5,731 bases of DNA from Chloroflexota bacterium (GTDB lineage: Bacteria > Chloroflexota > UBA6077 > JACQUR01), in the NCBI GenBank assembly GCA_016210245.1, contig JACQUR010000490.1, positions 1 to 5,731 on the forward strand. Reading direction: 5' to 3'. Under the pieces are notes generated by a model, which saw only the letters and a list, made by a program, of their open reading frames with translations, was not told the DNA's origin and made no database searches. Below, piece by piece: positions 5,027 through 5,731 of the stretch (position 1 is its first letter; every line of letters starts with the position of its first letter). The position numbers were made by a program, and so were the translations under genes.

Positions 5027-5731
5027 ATGAGCGAGAACGGACAGGTGGCCAAGGTCTCCCCCCGGGGAGCATCCACGCACTGCGCTGAGATCGAGCGCGC
5101 GCTGTACGAGGTCAAGAAAGTCATCGTCGGCCAGGAGCGCATGCTCGAGCGCGTGATGGTCGGGCTGGTGGCGGGCGGGCACGTGCTCCTGGAGGGCGTC
5201 CCCGGACTGGCCAAGACGCTGGCCGTCAAGAGCCTGGCCCGGGTGCTGGAGGTCAGCTTCCGCCGCATCCAGTTCACCCCGGACCTCGTGCCCGCCGACC
5301 TGGTAGGCACGCGCGTCTACCAGCCTCAGTCGGGCGAGTTCACGACCGAGCTCGGGCCGGTCTTCACCAACCTCCTCCTGGCCGACGAGGTCAACCGCGC
5401 CCCTGCCAAAGTCCAATCGGCGCTGCTCGAGGTCATGCAGGAGCACCAGGTGACTATCGCCGGCCGGACCTATCCGGTGCCCGAGCCGTTCCTGGTGCTG
5501 GCGACCCAGAACCCGATCGAGTCCGAGTGCACCTATCCCTTGCCCGAGGCGCAGGTCGACCGCTTCATGTTCAAGGTGGTGGTCGACTATCCCTCGCGCG
5601 AGGAGGAGGCCGCCATCCTGACGCGCGGCGCAGAGGAGGAACCGGAGATCCGGCCGGTCCTGAATGACGCGGTGCTGCTCGAGCTTCAACGTCGGGTCTA
5701 CGACGTCTACATCGACCCACAGGTCCAGAAC
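5027..5731 (+). CDS. MoxR-family AAA+ ATPase, C-terminus cut by window edge
   Basis: MoxR proteins are cytoplasmic AAA+ ATPases thought to act as chaperones in maturing or activating partner proteins, often encoded next to DUF58 (VWA-like) and transglutaminase-like genes. The visible 235 residues cover most of the ATPase core: VIVGQERMLERVMVGLVAGGH (32-52), Walker A GVPGLAKT (57-64, K63), RRIQFTPDLVPADLVGT (79-95), Walker B LLLADEVNRAP (116-126, D120/E121), LLEVMQEHQVTI (133-144), sensor 1 LATQNPIE (158-165) and TYPLPEAQVDRF (169-180). Residue 168 is Cys where MoxR proteins usually have Gly before TYPLPEAQ. The start is ATG 5027, with a purine-rich GGGGAG three bases upstream, which is rather close. 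Members are usually about 310-340 aa, so roughly 80-100 residues lie beyond the window. The partner genes would be expected just downstream. Confidence 0.95.
   Translation, partial: MSENGQVAKVSPRGASTHCAEIERALYEVKKVIVGQERMLERVMVGLVAGGHVLLEGVPGLAKTLAVKSLARVLEVSFRRIQFTPDLVPADLVGTRVYQPQSGEFTTELGPVFTNLLLADEVNRAPAKVQSALLEVMQEHQVTIAGRTYPVPEPFLVLATQNPIESECTYPLPEAQVDRFMFKVVVDYPSREEEAAILTRGAEEEPEIRPVLNDAVLLELQRRVYDVYIDPQVQN

Overview
The window is GC-rich bacterial DNA carrying two divergently oriented gene groups around a 649-base non-coding region (3023-3671). The Rho protein reads, from memory of the family, most like Rho of Chloroflexota (VGERPEEVTD and SGGIDPVALYPPKRFFGAARN motifs, no long N-terminal insertion). 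That placement is an inference; a Rho tree would test it.

Left half, minus strand, transcribed from about 3070 towards 1: a compact three-gene signalling operon. It encodes a PhnD-like substrate-binding lipoprotein (3022-2048), a membrane sensor histidine kinase of the HisKA_3 type with a HAMP domain (2051-501), and a NarL/FixJ-type response regulator (504 to the window edge, cut within its HTH domain). Both junctions are 4-base ATGA overlaps, so the three proteins are probably made together. No permease or ATPase gene lies between them. The simplest reading is that the lipoprotein binds a small ligand outside the cell and presents it to the kinase, which phosphorylates the regulator.

Middle, 3023-3671: no convincing protein gene. 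It holds a candidate -10 box for the signalling operon flanked by CAGGCGC palindromes, a patch of nested inverted repeats (3169-3289), and a plausible sigma-70 promoter (TTGCTT, 18 bases, TATACT) about 300 bases upstream of rho. The predicted long rho leader has three notable parts: a stem-loop at its predicted 5' end (3370-3406), a strikingly C-rich and G-poor stretch resembling a Rho-utilisation site (3391-3490), and a strong hairpin made of inverted triplets of a TYGACAG heptamer (3569-3626). The ribosome binding site follows. This layout suggests that rho expression is controlled in its own leader, possibly by Rho itself.

Right half, plus strand: rho (3672-4922), complete and apparently functional, then a 104-base gap and the first 235 codons of a MoxR-type AAA+ ATPase (5027 to the window edge).

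The genes are ordinary members of known families. The most interesting parts are the rho leader and the transporter-less binding-protein/kinase/regulator cassette.
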